Positions 25,992 to 35,332 of a DNA stretch of 64,000 nt are shown here, piece by piece (position 1 is the stretch's first letter; each line of letters starts with the position of its first letter). A model generated the notes under the pieces. The model was not told the origin of the DNA, ran no database searches, and was given only the letters and a program-made list of their open reading frames with translations. This stretch comes from RGIG2134 sp964461115 (GTDB lineage Bacteria; Cyanobacteriota; Vampirovibrionia; Gastranaerophilales; Gastranaerophilaceae): assembly GCA_964461115.1 (NCBI GenBank), contig CAYWSX010000010.1, forward strand, positions 1 through 64,000, given 5' to 3'. A program made the position numbers and the translations under genes.

Positions 25992-26627
25992 ATGGAAGGC
26001 AAAATATCCATTTATATTGTTGAGGATTTGCAACTTCAAAGAACAAGTTGTGAAAAGCACTTGAATGATATATCTGACTTTGAGTTAATAGGAAGCTTCG
26101 GCGACGCGGAAACTTGTATCATTCAAATGAAGGTAAGACCCGCTGATGTTATTTTAATGGATTTGGGACTTCCTGGTATAAATGGAATTGAAGCTACAAG
26201 AGAGATCAAAAAAGATTATCCTAAAACTAAAATAATTATTCTTTCTTCGCATCAGGAAGATAAAGATTTTGAGAATTCTTTGGAAGCGGGAGCGGATAAT
26301 TATGTTGTCAAAGAATGCAGCTACGATAAATTGGAAAGTGTCATCAAAGCTACCATGTATACGAGTGTAGATGAGTTTGTGGAGCCTCAAATGGCAAAAG
26401 TAATTATGGCAAAAATTTCAAAAGAAAAGAAGACCTACAACCTTACCGCAAGAGAGTTAGAAGTTTTGAAACTTCTTGTGCAAGGAAAAAGTAATCGTGA
26501 AATCAGCCAAATGCTTCATTTGTCAATATCAACAGTAAAAGCTCATATGAACAGCATATTTGTAAAATTGGGAGTTGAAAACAGAATAAAAGCTGCCGTT
26601 ATGGCTTCTGATGAAAAATTAGTTTGA
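25992..26627 (+). CDS. NarL/FixJ-type response regulator, orphan
   Basis: 211 residues. The receiver domain (1-120) has acidic pocket Glu11/Asp12, phospho-acceptor Asp57 ('VILMDLGLPG') and 'SSHQE' with the conserved Lys near 106. The LuxR-type HTH (about 145-205) reads 'LTARELEVLKLLVQGKSNREISQML', then 'TVKAHMNSIFVKLGVENR'. Shine-Dalgarno GAAGGAAG precedes the ATG. No kinase lies beside it. Its layout is the same as the regulator at 46450, so the two may be paralogues. It should activate or repress unlinked genes after phosphorylation. Confidence 0.9.
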   Translation: MEGKISIYIVEDLQLQRTSCEKHLNDISDFELIGSFGDAETCIIQMKVRPADVILMDLGLPGINGIEATREIKKDYPKTKIIILSSHQEDKDFENSLEAGADNYVVKECSYDKLESVIKATMYTSVDEFVEPQMAKVIMAKISKEKKTYNLTARELEVLKLLVQGKSNREISQMLHLSISTVKAHMNSIFVKLGVENRIKAAVMASDEKLV

Positions 26628-26696
26628 TTAATCACGTGCAAATTGTATGTCTTTGCTGTTTGGTATAATATTTTTTAGGACAGCAAAGGAATTAAA

Positions 26697-27296
26697 GTGG
26701 ATATAGAAGTTTTAGAAAAATACAAGCAATATTTGGGAATAATTGATTCGCACTTGGGAAAATTTTTTGAGCAGCAAAAACCTTATATTTTTTGTAAAGA
26801 AGGCTGTAGTCTTTGTTGCAGCAAAGGATTGTATCCATTTTCCAATCTTGAATTCGATTTTTTGTGCTATGGACTGGAGCAGCTTCCGCCAGAGATTCAA
26901 ATTGTAATAAACGCCAAAATTGAACTAATCAAAAAAAATAAACAAGAGTCCAATGATGAAAAGTATTTTCACGTGTGTCCTTTTTTAATAAATGACAGGT
27001 GTTCCGTATACGAATACAGGGCGTTGGTATGCAGAAGCTTCGGGTTAATGCAGTTTTACAATGATTCGGCAGGGCAGGAACGATATTTAATGCCTGCTTG
27101 TGTTGACTATGGACTCAATTACAGTAATGTTTATGATATAAATGAAAAAAAATTTGATATTGAAAAAATAAATTCTTTAAATTATGAATTCGAGCCGTTA
27201 TCCTATAATATCAGCGCAAACTATTTGAAAAACAACGAGTATACTAAAGGTTTGGATTTTGGAGAAACAAAAGCTTTAATTGATTGGTTTTGTTAA
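26697..27296 (+). CDS. YkgJ-like cysteine-cluster protein
   Basis: 199 residues from a GTG start with AAAGGAAT upstream. The Cys cluster 'CKEGCSLCC' near residue 40, followed by 'CPFLINDRCSVYEYRALVCRSFG', is the signature of the CxxCxxCC family (PF03692), thought to bind zinc or an iron-sulfur centre. The role is unclear; members may be metal chaperones or protein-modifying. A second member of the family is at 62028. TATAAT lies just upstream at about 26663. Confidence 0.8.
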   Translation: MDIEVLEKYKQYLGIIDSHLGKFFEQQKPYIFCKEGCSLCCSKGLYPFSNLEFDFLCYGLEQLPPEIQIVINAKIELIKKNKQESNDEKYFHVCPFLINDRCSVYEYRALVCRSFGLMQFYNDSAGQERYLMPACVDYGLNYSNVYDINEKKFDIEKINSLNYEFEPLSYNISANYLKNNEYTKGLDFGETKALIDWFC

Positions 27297-27662
27297 TAAA
27301 TGTAAATTCCTGTCGATTTTGTTAAAGATACCATGCCATCTTGCCGATTTTGTTTAATATGTAGGATATGACATACATTTAGGATAAGTCAAGAAAGGCA
27401 TAAACAGACGTTTTTAATTTTTAACGGATAGAACACAGGATAAATATTTATAAATCGCAGCAATTTGCGCAAATTATATTTTTACGGATTTTAAAATAAT
27501 TGTAATTATTTTGCCATATTCCACTTTTAGAAGTAGGAAAAATAATTATATTTGTAGTAAAATATTGTACGCATATTGGAAAGTTGTGAAATATAAATAT
27601 CTGAATTTTGAGCATTTTTTGCTTAAGTGAGAAGAACATTGTACGAAAACGGAAAGAATTTA
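27297..27662. other. 366-base non-coding region before the two-partner secretion genes
   Basis: AT-rich, no gene. It contains a direct repeat CGATTTTGTT (27314-27323 and 27345-27354) and a near-Fur-like palindrome at 27493-27512, with a related AT-rich half-site around 27537-27550. The promoter of the secretion pair should lie in the last 120 bases; no -35/-10 pair stands out. Confidence 0.4.
27493..27512. promoter_or_regulatory. Palindrome AAAATAATT-GT-AATTATTTT
   Basis: A perfect 9-base inverted repeat with a 2-base centre lies about 150 bases upstream of the TpsB gene. The AT-rich dyad recalls Fur/PerR-type sites in spacing, but the sequence is too simple to assign a regulator. Confidence 0.35.
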
Positions 27663-29456
27663 ATGATAATGAAAAGTATTTTACCGGCGGTATTAATCGG
27701 CGCAGCTCTGATTACCCCGAATTATTCATACGCAGTTGACGGATATTACACTCCAAGCTCTGTTAATGAATTACAAAAAATTCAACAAAGCGGATTCGAA
27801 CGCTCGGTTCCGTCAAAAATTCAGGAAAGCCGCCAAGAGCAGGAAGACCAGAAAAAGGACGAAGGCAAGGCGCAAGAACATATTGACAAAAAAATTCAAG
27901 AAATAGACAGTGATGCTTCATTGTCAGGTTCTGTCGAAAATGAAAAAATGTACGTGACAATAAAAGAAATTGTCTTTCCTAAATCTTCAGTGTTTTCTGA
28001 TGAAGAACTGCAAAATTTTGCTGCCCCTCTTATGAATAAAACGGTTACTATAGAAGAAATTAATAAAGTTATAGAAAATATTTCAAAAGCGTACGTCTTG
28101 GCAGATTACTTTACCTCTCGAGCATATTTGCCTGAGCAAAATATAAACGAAGGGACTCTTCATATCGCATTGTATGAAGGGCGTGTGGGTAAGATTACCG
28201 TGTCTAATAACAAATGGACTCGTTCATCTTATGTTCAAAATCGTATTGAAACCAAAGAAGGCGATTTGTTCAAATTAAGAGCTTTAGAAAAACAAGTTAT
28301 TGGTTTTAATAATGAAAGTGACGTTAAGTTGAACGTTCAAATTAAGCCGGGTGAAGAACAAGGTACAACTGATGTTGAAATTAAGACTGATGATAAATTC
28401 CCGTTCCATATTACAGGGGTTTTTGATAACCAGGGCAGAGACAATATCGGCGTGTTAAGAGGCGGTGCGATTTTACAAGCAGACAGCTTATTCGGTATTC
28501 GTGATAAGTTTGCAACCGGTGCTTATTTCGGAAGTAATTCGCAAGTGCTTTTTGCTGATTACAATGCTCCTGTCAACAAAAAAGGCACCAGAGTCGGGGG
28601 TACTTTCTCTTTCAACCACGTAAACTTCAGAAACGGTATATTTGACTTTATGGGCAAAACTTTCGGATATACAGCATACGTCACTCATCCGTTAATAAAG
28701 AAAGATAAATTTACTTTAAATTCATATACGGCTGCAAATGCAAAGTTAACAAATACAGATGTTGAAGGTATTACTCTTTTCAAAACATCTACATTTTCAG
28801 GTACTCAGGGTGTGAATGCTCGTTGGGATACCAAAAAAGGTATTTGGTTAACCGGACACTATGCAACAGTCGGATATTTCGATGAAGAGTTTGCAAAAAA
28901 TGCATTTTTCAAATATGAAGGTAATGCCGTAAGGCTTCATGACTTCGGTCATGGCATAATCGGTGAGTTCAGAGTAGCAGGTCAATTCTCTCCTACAAAA
29001 GAACTCCCATGGATTGAACAATATCAAACAGGTGGTTTGGCGAGTATCAGAGGTTATTCGGAAGGTGTCTTAATCGGTCGTTCAGGTTATAACGCCACTG
29101 CCGAAATTATTACGCCTATACCTATCTTGCCTAAGAAAATCGGTGGTAAAAAAATTGGTTATATAAATCCTAGAGATATGATTAAATTCGCTGCCTTTCT
29201 TGACCAAGGTGCTATATTCTCCGATATGTCAGGAGGATTACCTTCAAATCAGTTCCTAATCAGTACGGGCGCAGGTTTGAGAATAAACGTAACAAACGAG
29301 CTTATGGCGCGGATGTATTGGGGCTTCCCGTTTGTTAACACTATTTATGAAGCAGATAGAAGAATGGGAAGATTCCACTTCGAACTGTCAACTCGTCCTG
29401 ACTTAACAAGAATTGTCAGAATGAGAAACAAAAAAGAAGTAAAAGAAGTATTGTAA
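27663..29456 (+). CDS. Two-partner secretion transporter (TpsB, ShlB/FhaC family)
   Basis: 597 residues from ATG 27663, chosen because GGAAAG precedes it and it gives a proper signal peptide ('SILPAVLIGAALITPNYSYA'). After a Gln/Glu/Lys-rich linker there is a POTRA domain ('VTIKEIVFPKSSVFSDEELQ' onward, about residues 95-175), a second POTRA-like unit, and then a 16-strand barrel with the conserved loop motif 'SIRGYSEG', matching the VRGY/F motif of Omp85/TpsB proteins. It should export the large protein encoded next (29557) across the outer membrane. Confidence 0.88.
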   Translation: MIMKSILPAVLIGAALITPNYSYAVDGYYTPSSVNELQKIQQSGFERSVPSKIQESRQEQEDQKKDEGKAQEHIDKKIQEIDSDASLSGSVENEKMYVTIKEIVFPKSSVFSDEELQNFAAPLMNKTVTIEEINKVIENISKAYVLADYFTSRAYLPEQNINEGTLHIALYEGRVGKITVSNNKWTRSSYVQNRIETKEGDLFKLRALEKQVIGFNNESDVKLNVQIKPGEEQGTTDVEIKTDDKFPFHITGVFDNQGRDNIGVLRGGAILQADSLFGIRDKFATGAYFGSNSQVLFADYNAPVNKKGTRVGGTFSFNHVNFRNGIFDFMGKTFGYTAYVTHPLIKKDKFTLNSYTAANAKLTNTDVEGITLFKTSTFSGTQGVNARWDTKKGIWLTGHYATVGYFDEEFAKNAFFKYEGNAVRLHDFGHGIIGEFRVAGQFSPTKELPWIEQYQTGGLASIRGYSEGVLIGRSGYNATAEIITPIPILPKKIGGKKIGYINPRDMIKFAAFLDQGAIFSDMSGGLPSNQFLISTGAGLRINVTNELMARMYWGFPFVNTIYEADRRMGRFHFELSTRPDLTRIVRMRNKKEVKEVL

Positions 29457-29556
29457 TGTTGCAAATTGTAAATATTTAGTTAAAAAGACTTAAGTTAGGG
29501 GCGAAAAGTTACGATTACAATACTTATATGGGTGTATCTAACAAAAAGGTGTAAGC

Positions 29557-32500
29557 ATGCAAACTAAAATCAGAAAGAGACTACAGAAAAGTATAGCTTT
29601 GGCGGCTATTACTTCATTTATGGTAATGCCAGTTAATTTTGCAGTGGCAAATAACAATATTACAGCAGGTAACAGCGGTGTTGGCGGTATGACCAATATT
29701 ACAGGCGGCCAGGGCAATGTCACTGATATTACCGGCGGTTTTGTTAACGGTAACGGTACAGGGTTTAACCACTTTAACGATTTTCAAATCGGACAAGGCG
29801 GCACAGCAAACCTACACTTTGGCGGAGCGAACAAATTTGTGAACCTTGTTAACAATCAAATTGATATTCAAGGTACTTTTAATGCGTTAAAAGGCGGCGG
29901 ATACGGTAACGTTATATTCATTTCTCCTCAAGGCATGGTCGTAGGTGCAAGCGGTGTAATGAATGTAGGCAGTTTGCAAGCAATTACACCATCAGCTAAA
30001 GATTATAATGCATTACTTTCAAAAGCGGGGTCGGCAGATGGTTTGACGGCTATTCAGCTTACTGAAGCAGAAGTAAATGCTCTTAAAGCAGGCGGAGACG
30101 GTATCATCTCTGTTGGCGGAAAGATTTTATCAACCGGAAATGTTGATTTGCAAGCCGGAAACGGTATCTACTTCCGCGGAGACGGCATTATCGATACTAC
30201 AAAAGCGGTTGGAAACGATATCGGAGACATCGCTTTGTTTACAAACACAGGCGACATTGTAGGCAGCGGTGCTTTAAATATTGACGCAAGCGGTAATATT
30301 ACATTATCTGCTAAAAATGGCGGTATAGGCAGCGGAATTGTTTCAAACCCTGTTATTTACGGTGAAGACAAAACGGTCACTCCTATAAATGTTAAAGTTG
30401 CTGAAGGCAAGAAATTAAATGTCGAAGTTTCGGATAAAACAGGTGAAGCTAACTCTTTCAAAGGTTTTGCTTCTGTTTCAAACGGTTCTACAAACCTTCA
30501 ATTAGGCTCAGTTAAAGGTTCTAATATCAAAATAGTTCACGAAGGTGCCGGAACATTAAAAACAACTGAAGAAATTAAGGATGTAGACAAAATCTATCTC
30601 AAAGCGACAAAAGGCGATTTAAATGTCAAAAAAGATATTACTGCAAAAAATATTGTAAGACTTGCCGCAGGCAATAGTATTGACGCTGCAGGAAACTTGA
30701 CGGTAACAGACGCAGGTTACATTTCTGTTTATGCGGACAAAGGTTCAATCAATATGAACGACGCAACTTTGAAATCAGGCAATATTGATATCAAAGCTAA
30801 CGGAATAGCTGATGAGATTGATGCGGACAACGGAAGCGTTACCCACGGAAATATTACTGTTTCGGAACGCGGAAATGCAGAAGGTACGCTCAGATTGGTT
30901 GATGATCAAGTGTTGTCAACAGGTATAAAAGCCCCGGATACCTATAGATTTGACGGTGTTCATATTACATCAAAAAATAATAATATTAACCAAAAAGATG
31001 GTACAAAAATCAACTCCGCAGGTCGTACAGACTTGACAGCTGCGGGTTCGGTAAACAGCACTATAAAGTCTTACGATGTAATTACAGTTGCAGCGGGTAA
31101 AGACGCTAATTTAACAACTATCGATACAGCAAGATTGGGTGATGTTCAGGCACAAAAAATCAACGTAAAAGGTGATACAATCTTGGTTGACGGTTCAGTA
31201 AAAGGCAATACAATAGACATTAATGCTAATGATAAAGTAGTTATCAGACCCGATCACGCCCTTGATGCAAACCACAAAACATACGGTAAAATTGAAGCTG
31301 TAAATGACGTTAACATAAAAGCTGAAAATGGTATTCAGGCAACTCAAAACAGCCCATACGGTACAATGATTGCGAGTAAAAACGGAAACGTTGTTTTAAC
31401 AACAAACGGTGACATTGTTAATCTTGCAGGCGCTGACGCTAAAATATCAGTAGGCGCAAAAGGAAAAGTTGACGCAAAAGGCAACAATATTAACATTCAA
31501 TTGGCAGATGCTAACGGTAATGTCGGAACTATCGACGCCAAAGGCAATGCTAATATCGGCGCTGACGGTGATGTAAATATTTTGGACAAAATTGCAGGCG
31601 GCAACAACGTAACTGTTACAGCTGAAGGGTTTATCCATCAGACAGCGACAAGCAATAATCCGGCTATTATTTCCGGTAAAGATATGAAACTTGTGTCTAA
31701 CCAAAAAGACGTAGGTGACCCTAATGATTATCTGCAAGTGAAAGTTGGCGGAAAATTAGACGCTAGCGCTCCTAAAGGCGGTGTTTACATAGGCTCTAAA
31801 GATAACATTACAATCGGTCAAATTGCAGCAGGGAAAAATGTCGGTATCGAATCTGACGGATACATTCACCAAACGGATTCAGGCACAAGACCTGCAATCA
31901 TTGCGGGTGAAAACCTTCACCTCTTGTCTAAAACTGATAACGTGGGTGACCCTAACAACTATTTGACTGTGAGTGTCGGTAACAAACTTGATGCAGCAGC
32001 TCCTAACGGCGGTGTTTACATCTACGGATACGGAAACCTTACAACAGATAAAGTTGAAGCAGGTAAAGATATCTACATTGGCGGTAATAAAGACATTATA
32101 ATTCCGCATGACAAAGAAAACGGAAACATAATTGCAGGCGGTAATGTAACAATCGAAGCAGGCGACAATGTAACTAACGGCGGCGGAAGCAATGTAGGCA
32201 TAGTTGCCGGCGGAGACATCACAATAACTGCAAACACCAATAAAAACACAGGCACTGATGCCGGCCATATCGGTGACCTTCCTTACAATGATTTGAATCA
32301 CTCAATTAACGTAGCTTTGGGCGGTAATGTCAAAGGCGATGAGCTTGGAATTCCTCAAGGTGATAAAATTATCAACATTCACATTATGGGGCAAAACAAT
32401 GGCGGGAATGGTAACGGCACCGGTAATGGCGATGACGGATTCAGCTCCGATGACAACAGAGACCAAAGAAACATGAAGTTCCTCACTGATGACAAAGGTG

Positions 32501-32829
32501 ATGAAACAGGTGCAAGAGGTCAAAGACAAGACTTAAGATACAATGTAGCAAACAGCGAATATGTATTCTTAAACTCAGACGCTGACTCAAATGCAAAAGT
32601 TGTCGATGTATTGAATATCTCTAAACAAGGTATGCTTGTGGAGACAACAGAAGCCGCAAAACTTGGTGAAACAATGAAAATAAGCATGGATTACAAAGGG
32701 CTTCCGTTCACGGTTGAAGGCGAAGTTGTCCGTGTGGATCCTGTAAAAAATACAGCAGGTATCAAATTCAGCAATATAGACCAGTTAACATCTTCTATGA
32801 TTTTATATCTTGGAATGACGAAAAAATAA
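29557..32829 (+). CDS. Two-partner secreted filamentous-haemagglutinin-like protein with C-terminal PilZ domain
   Basis: 1090 residues with Shine-Dalgarno AAAGGTG. The signal peptide is extended (first 30 residues). The TPS secretion domain (about 31-275) has the typical 'FNHFNDFQIGQGG' and 'NVIFISPQGMVVGASG' strands. The central region (280-960) is a beta-helix of short repeats, including two copies of a 75-residue unit each containing 'IHQT', 'GDPN.YL' and 'GGVYI'. After a Gly/Asp-rich linker ('GGNGNGTGNGDDG') the last 100 residues form a PilZ domain with RxxxR (Arg990, Arg994) and NxSxxG (Asn1020-Gly1025), then 'VEGEVVRVDP' and 'AGIKFSN'. PilZ domains bind cyclic di-GMP in the cytoplasm, so their presence on an exported protein is odd. 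It probably acts as a surface adhesin whose release may be gated. Confidence 0.85.
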   Translation: MQTKIRKRLQKSIALAAITSFMVMPVNFAVANNNITAGNSGVGGMTNITGGQGNVTDITGGFVNGNGTGFNHFNDFQIGQGGTANLHFGGANKFVNLVNNQIDIQGTFNALKGGGYGNVIFISPQGMVVGASGVMNVGSLQAITPSAKDYNALLSKAGSADGLTAIQLTEAEVNALKAGGDGIISVGGKILSTGNVDLQAGNGIYFRGDGIIDTTKAVGNDIGDIALFTNTGDIVGSGALNIDASGNITLSAKNGGIGSGIVSNPVIYGEDKTVTPINVKVAEGKKLNVEVSDKTGEANSFKGFASVSNGSTNLQLGSVKGSNIKIVHEGAGTLKTTEEIKDVDKIYLKATKGDLNVKKDITAKNIVRLAAGNSIDAAGNLTVTDAGYISVYADKGSINMNDATLKSGNIDIKANGIADEIDADNGSVTHGNITVSERGNAEGTLRLVDDQVLSTGIKAPDTYRFDGVHITSKNNNINQKDGTKINSAGRTDLTAAGSVNSTIKSYDVITVAAGKDANLTTIDTARLGDVQAQKINVKGDTILVDGSVKGNTIDINANDKVVIRPDHALDANHKTYGKIEAVNDVNIKAENGIQATQNSPYGTMIASKNGNVVLTTNGDIVNLAGADAKISVGAKGKVDAKGNNINIQLADANGNVGTIDAKGNANIGADGDVNILDKIAGGNNVTVTAEGFIHQTATSNNPAIISGKDMKLVSNQKDVGDPNDYLQVKVGGKLDASAPKGGVYIGSKDNITIGQIAAGKNVGIESDGYIHQTDSGTRPAIIAGENLHLLSKTDNVGDPNNYLTVSVGNKLDAAAPNGGVYIYGYGNLTTDKVEAGKDIYIGGNKDIIIPHDKENGNIIAGGNVTIEAGDNVTNGGGSNVGIVAGGDITITANTNKNTGTDAGHIGDLPYNDLNHSINVALGGNVKGDELGIPQGDKIINIHIMGQNNGGNGNGTGNGDDGFSSDDNRDQRNMKFLTDDKGDETGARGQRQDLRYNVANSEYVFLNSDADSNAKVVDVLNISKQGMLVETTEAAKLGETMKISMDYKGLPFTVEGEVVRVDPVKNTAGIKFSNIDQLTSSMILYLGMTKK

Positions 32830-32845
32830 TAAAACAATAATAGCT

Positions 32846-32879
32846 AAAAGAGATAAGATGAAAATCTTATCTCTTTTTA
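32846..32879 (+). terminator. Strong rho-independent terminator
   Basis: AAAAGAGATAAGAT pairs perfectly with ATCTTATCTCTTTT around loop GAAA, followed by T's. It ends the secretion-pair transcript 17 bases after the stop. Confidence 0.9.
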
Positions 32880-32901
32880 TTTGCGAAAATAATATTTGAA
32901 C

Positions 32902-32930
32902 TTGTTTAACACCTTTTTGTCTGTTATAAT
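32902..32930 (+). promoter_or_regulatory. Promoter of the rhamnose operon
   Basis: TTGTTT (32902-32907), a 17-base spacer and extended -10 TGTTATAAT (TATAAT 32925-32930) lie just before the AAAGGAG ribosome site and ATG 32956. Confidence 0.75.
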
Positions 32931-32955
32931 TTTTGCAAAAGGAGTTAAGAACTTA

Positions 32956-33501
32956 ATGTCATTTGAGTTTAAAAGACTTGATATTGAAGATGTAATGCTT
33001 GTAAAACCTAATGTTTTTGGAGATGACCGCGGATTTTTTCTGGAAAGCTATAAGAAATCAGAATTTGTTTCTAACGGTATCACTACAGACTTTTGCCAGG
33101 ACAATCATTCAAGGTCGGTTAGAGGTGTCTTGAGGGGGCTCCATTATCAAAAAGCTCCTCATGCGCAGGCTAAGCTTGTCAGATGTCCGAAAGGCAAGAT
33201 TTTCGATGTTGCTGTGGATATTCGAAAAAACTCTAAAACTTATGGCAAGTGGGTAGGCGAAATTTTAAGCGAAGAAAATAAACACATGTTATTTATACCT
33301 GAGGGTTTTGCACATGGCTTTGTTGTTCTCTCTGATGAAGCAGAGCTTTTGTATAAGGCGGGTGCTGAATATTGCGCAGAGGCAGATAGCGGAGTTTTAT
33401 GGAATGATCCCGAAATTAATATTGATTGGGGTATAGATTTTGAACCGATTTTGAGTGAAAAAGATAAAAAACAACCTTTGTTGAAGGATTTAGAGGAATA
33501 A
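32956..33501 (+). CDS. rfbC: dTDP-4-dehydrorhamnose 3,5-epimerase
   Basis: 181 residues from ATG 32956; an upstream in-frame start is rejected because the promoter -10 box and AAAGGAG lie between the two. Cupin fold with the family motifs 'FGDDRGFFLES', 'RGVLRGLHYQ' (catalytic His in 'LHYQ') and 'FIPEGFAHGFVVLSD'. It epimerises C3 and C5 of dTDP-4-dehydro-6-deoxyglucose. First gene of the rfbCBDA operon, 2 bases before rfbB. Confidence 0.95.
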   Translation: MSFEFKRLDIEDVMLVKPNVFGDDRGFFLESYKKSEFVSNGITTDFCQDNHSRSVRGVLRGLHYQKAPHAQAKLVRCPKGKIFDVAVDIRKNSKTYGKWVGEILSEENKHMLFIPEGFAHGFVVLSDEAELLYKAGAEYCAEADSGVLWNDPEINIDWGIDFEPILSEKDKKQPLLKDLEE

Positions 33502-33503
33502 TT

Positions 33504-34481
33504 ATGAAAATGCTTGTAACCGGTGGTGCGGGATTTATAGGAAGCTGTTTTGTCCGCCACATTTTAAATACTTACCCTGATTATGAAGTCATAAACCTTG
33601 ATGCACTTACTTATGCGGGTAATATTGAAAACCTTGATGATTTAAAAGAAAATCCGCGTTACAAGTTTGCGCATGGTAATATTTGCGATAAAAAGCTTGT
33701 CAGGGAGCTTGTTTCGGAATCTGATTTTGTGGTTAATTTCGCGGCAGAAAGCCATGTTGACCGTTCTATTACAGGTCCGGAGATTTTTATCGAAACGAAT
33801 GTGCAAGGTACTTTAAACTTGCTTCAGGCATGTAAGGAAATTGGAATCGAGCGTTACTTGCAGGTCTCAACTGATGAAGTTTATGGAACCCTTGGAAAGA
33901 CAGGTTATTTCTATGAAACAACTCCTCTTGCTCCGAATTCCCCTTATTCTGCTTCTAAGGCGAGTGCTGATATGCTTGTAAGGGCATATTACGAGACTTA
34001 TAAACTGCCTGTTTTAACAACTCGCTGTTCTAATAATTACGGACCATACCAATATCCGGAAAAACTCATCCCATTCTTTATTTCTAACCTGTTAAAGGGG
34101 GAGAAAGTTCCTGTGTATGGCGACGGAATGAATGTTCGCGATTGGCTTTATGTATATGACCACTGTTCTGCAATAGATACGGTTTTGCATAAAGGTAAAG
34201 TGGGCGAAGTATACAATATTGGCGGACACAACGAAAAAACAAACCTTGAAATTACTAAAATTATTCTTGAAACCATGGGCAAAGACGAATCCAGTATAAA
34301 ATATGTGGAAGACCGTCTGGGACATGACAGAAGATATGCGATTGATAACAAAAAAATCCAAACTGAACTCGGTTGGAGTCCGTCTTTAACGTTTGAAGAA
34401 GGTATAAAAATCACTATCGACTGGTATCTTAATAATCAAGAGTGGATAAAATCGATAGAAAACAAAAAGGAATTGGTGTAA
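33504..34481 (+). CDS. rfbB: dTDP-glucose 4,6-dehydratase
   Basis: 325 residues, extended SDR. The NAD-binding 'TGGAGFIGSCFVRH' lies at residues 6-19, the active-site pair 'STDEVYG' near 122, and the catalytic 'YSASK' near 146. 'RCSNNYGPYQYPEKLIP' and 'RDWLYVYDH' are also characteristic. It makes dTDP-4-keto-6-deoxyglucose. Start two bases after rfbC; the stop shares its last A with the ATG of rfbD. Confidence 0.96.
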   Translation: MKMLVTGGAGFIGSCFVRHILNTYPDYEVINLDALTYAGNIENLDDLKENPRYKFAHGNICDKKLVRELVSESDFVVNFAAESHVDRSITGPEIFIETNVQGTLNLLQACKEIGIERYLQVSTDEVYGTLGKTGYFYETTPLAPNSPYSASKASADMLVRAYYETYKLPVLTTRCSNNYGPYQYPEKLIPFFISNLLKGEKVPVYGDGMNVRDWLYVYDHCSAIDTVLHKGKVGEVYNIGGHNEKTNLEITKIILETMGKDESSIKYVEDRLGHDRRYAIDNKKIQTELGWSPSLTFEEGIKITIDWYLNNQEWIKSIENKKELV

Positions 34482-35305
34482 TGAAAGTTCTTGTAACAGG
34501 TGCAAATGGGATGCTGGGGCAAGACTTATGCCCGATTTTGGAAGATATAGGAGCATTTGTTATTGAAACAGACGCCGATAATCTCGATATAACTGATGAA
34601 AAACTTGTTGAAGACGCAATATCACAAGTTAAGCCCGATATTGTAATTCATTGTGCAGCTTATACAAATGTTAATGCAGCAGAGGAGGATTTGCAAACCG
34701 CTCTACTCGTCAACGAAAAAGGTGCTGAAAATGTGGCAAAAGCTTGTAAAAAACAAGATTGTTTAATGGTGTATATTTCAACAGATTATGTTTTTGACGG
34801 AACATCTGAAAAGCCATACAAGCCTGAGGATAAAACCAACCCGATAAATGCATACGGGCTTACAAAATTAAAAGGTGAAGAAGCTGTACAAAAAAATTGC
34901 GATAAATACTACATTACGCGTACAAGTTGGCTTTACGGACACCATGGCAAAAATTTTGTTGAGACCATGCTTTCAATGGCAGAAAAGCCGGAGTTAAAAG
35001 TAGTCGATGACCAAATTGGTTGCCCTACTTGGACGGTAGAGCTTTCAAACGGAATTTTAAAGCTTATCGGTGCGCAAAAACCATACGGTATTTATCATAT
35101 TTGCGGAAGCGGTTTTACATCATGGTATGGTTTTGCAAAAGAAATATTTTTGCAGACAGGTTTGGCAGTAAATCTGAAGCCCTGTGCGACGGATGAATTC
35201 CCTAGTCCTGCTAAGCGCCCTAAATATAGCGTAATGGATAACGACAAAATCTGTCGTGATTGGAAAGTTGCACTGAAAGATTATTTGTCTCTAAGATGCG
35301 ATTGA
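34481..35305 (+). CDS. rfbD: dTDP-4-dehydrorhamnose reductase
   Basis: 274 residues from ATG 34481 (TAATG overlap with rfbB; the preceding in-frame ATG inside rfbB is not used). The Rossmann start is 'VLVTGANGMLGQDL', followed by 'VIHCAAYTNV', 'STDYVFDG' and catalytic 'YGLTKLKGE'. It reduces the keto sugar to dTDP-L-rhamnose, using NADPH. Last biosynthetic step, giving substrate for O-antigen or other surface rhamnose. Confidence 0.95.
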   Translation: MKVLVTGANGMLGQDLCPILEDIGAFVIETDADNLDITDEKLVEDAISQVKPDIVIHCAAYTNVNAAEEDLQTALLVNEKGAENVAKACKKQDCLMVYISTDYVFDGTSEKPYKPEDKTNPINAYGLTKLKGEEAVQKNCDKYYITRTSWLYGHHGKNFVETMLSMAEKPELKVVDDQIGCPTWTVELSNGILKLIGAQKPYGIYHICGSGFTSWYGFAKEIFLQTGLAVNLKPCATDEFPSPAKRPKYSVMDNDKICRDWKVALKDYLSLRCD

Positions 35306-35332
35306 TATGTAATTTATAGTAAAGGAGCGGAT

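Noticed and set aside
31612..32070. Duplicated segment in the adhesin gene as evidence of misassembly
   Set aside because: The two copies differ at many bases while conserving protein motifs, as expected for an old internal repeat in a beta-helix protein.
31879..32301. 140-codon antisense frame in the adhesin gene
   Set aside because: It mirrors the adhesin's Gly/Asn/Thr codon repeats; Val/Ile/Cys-rich composition is an artefact.
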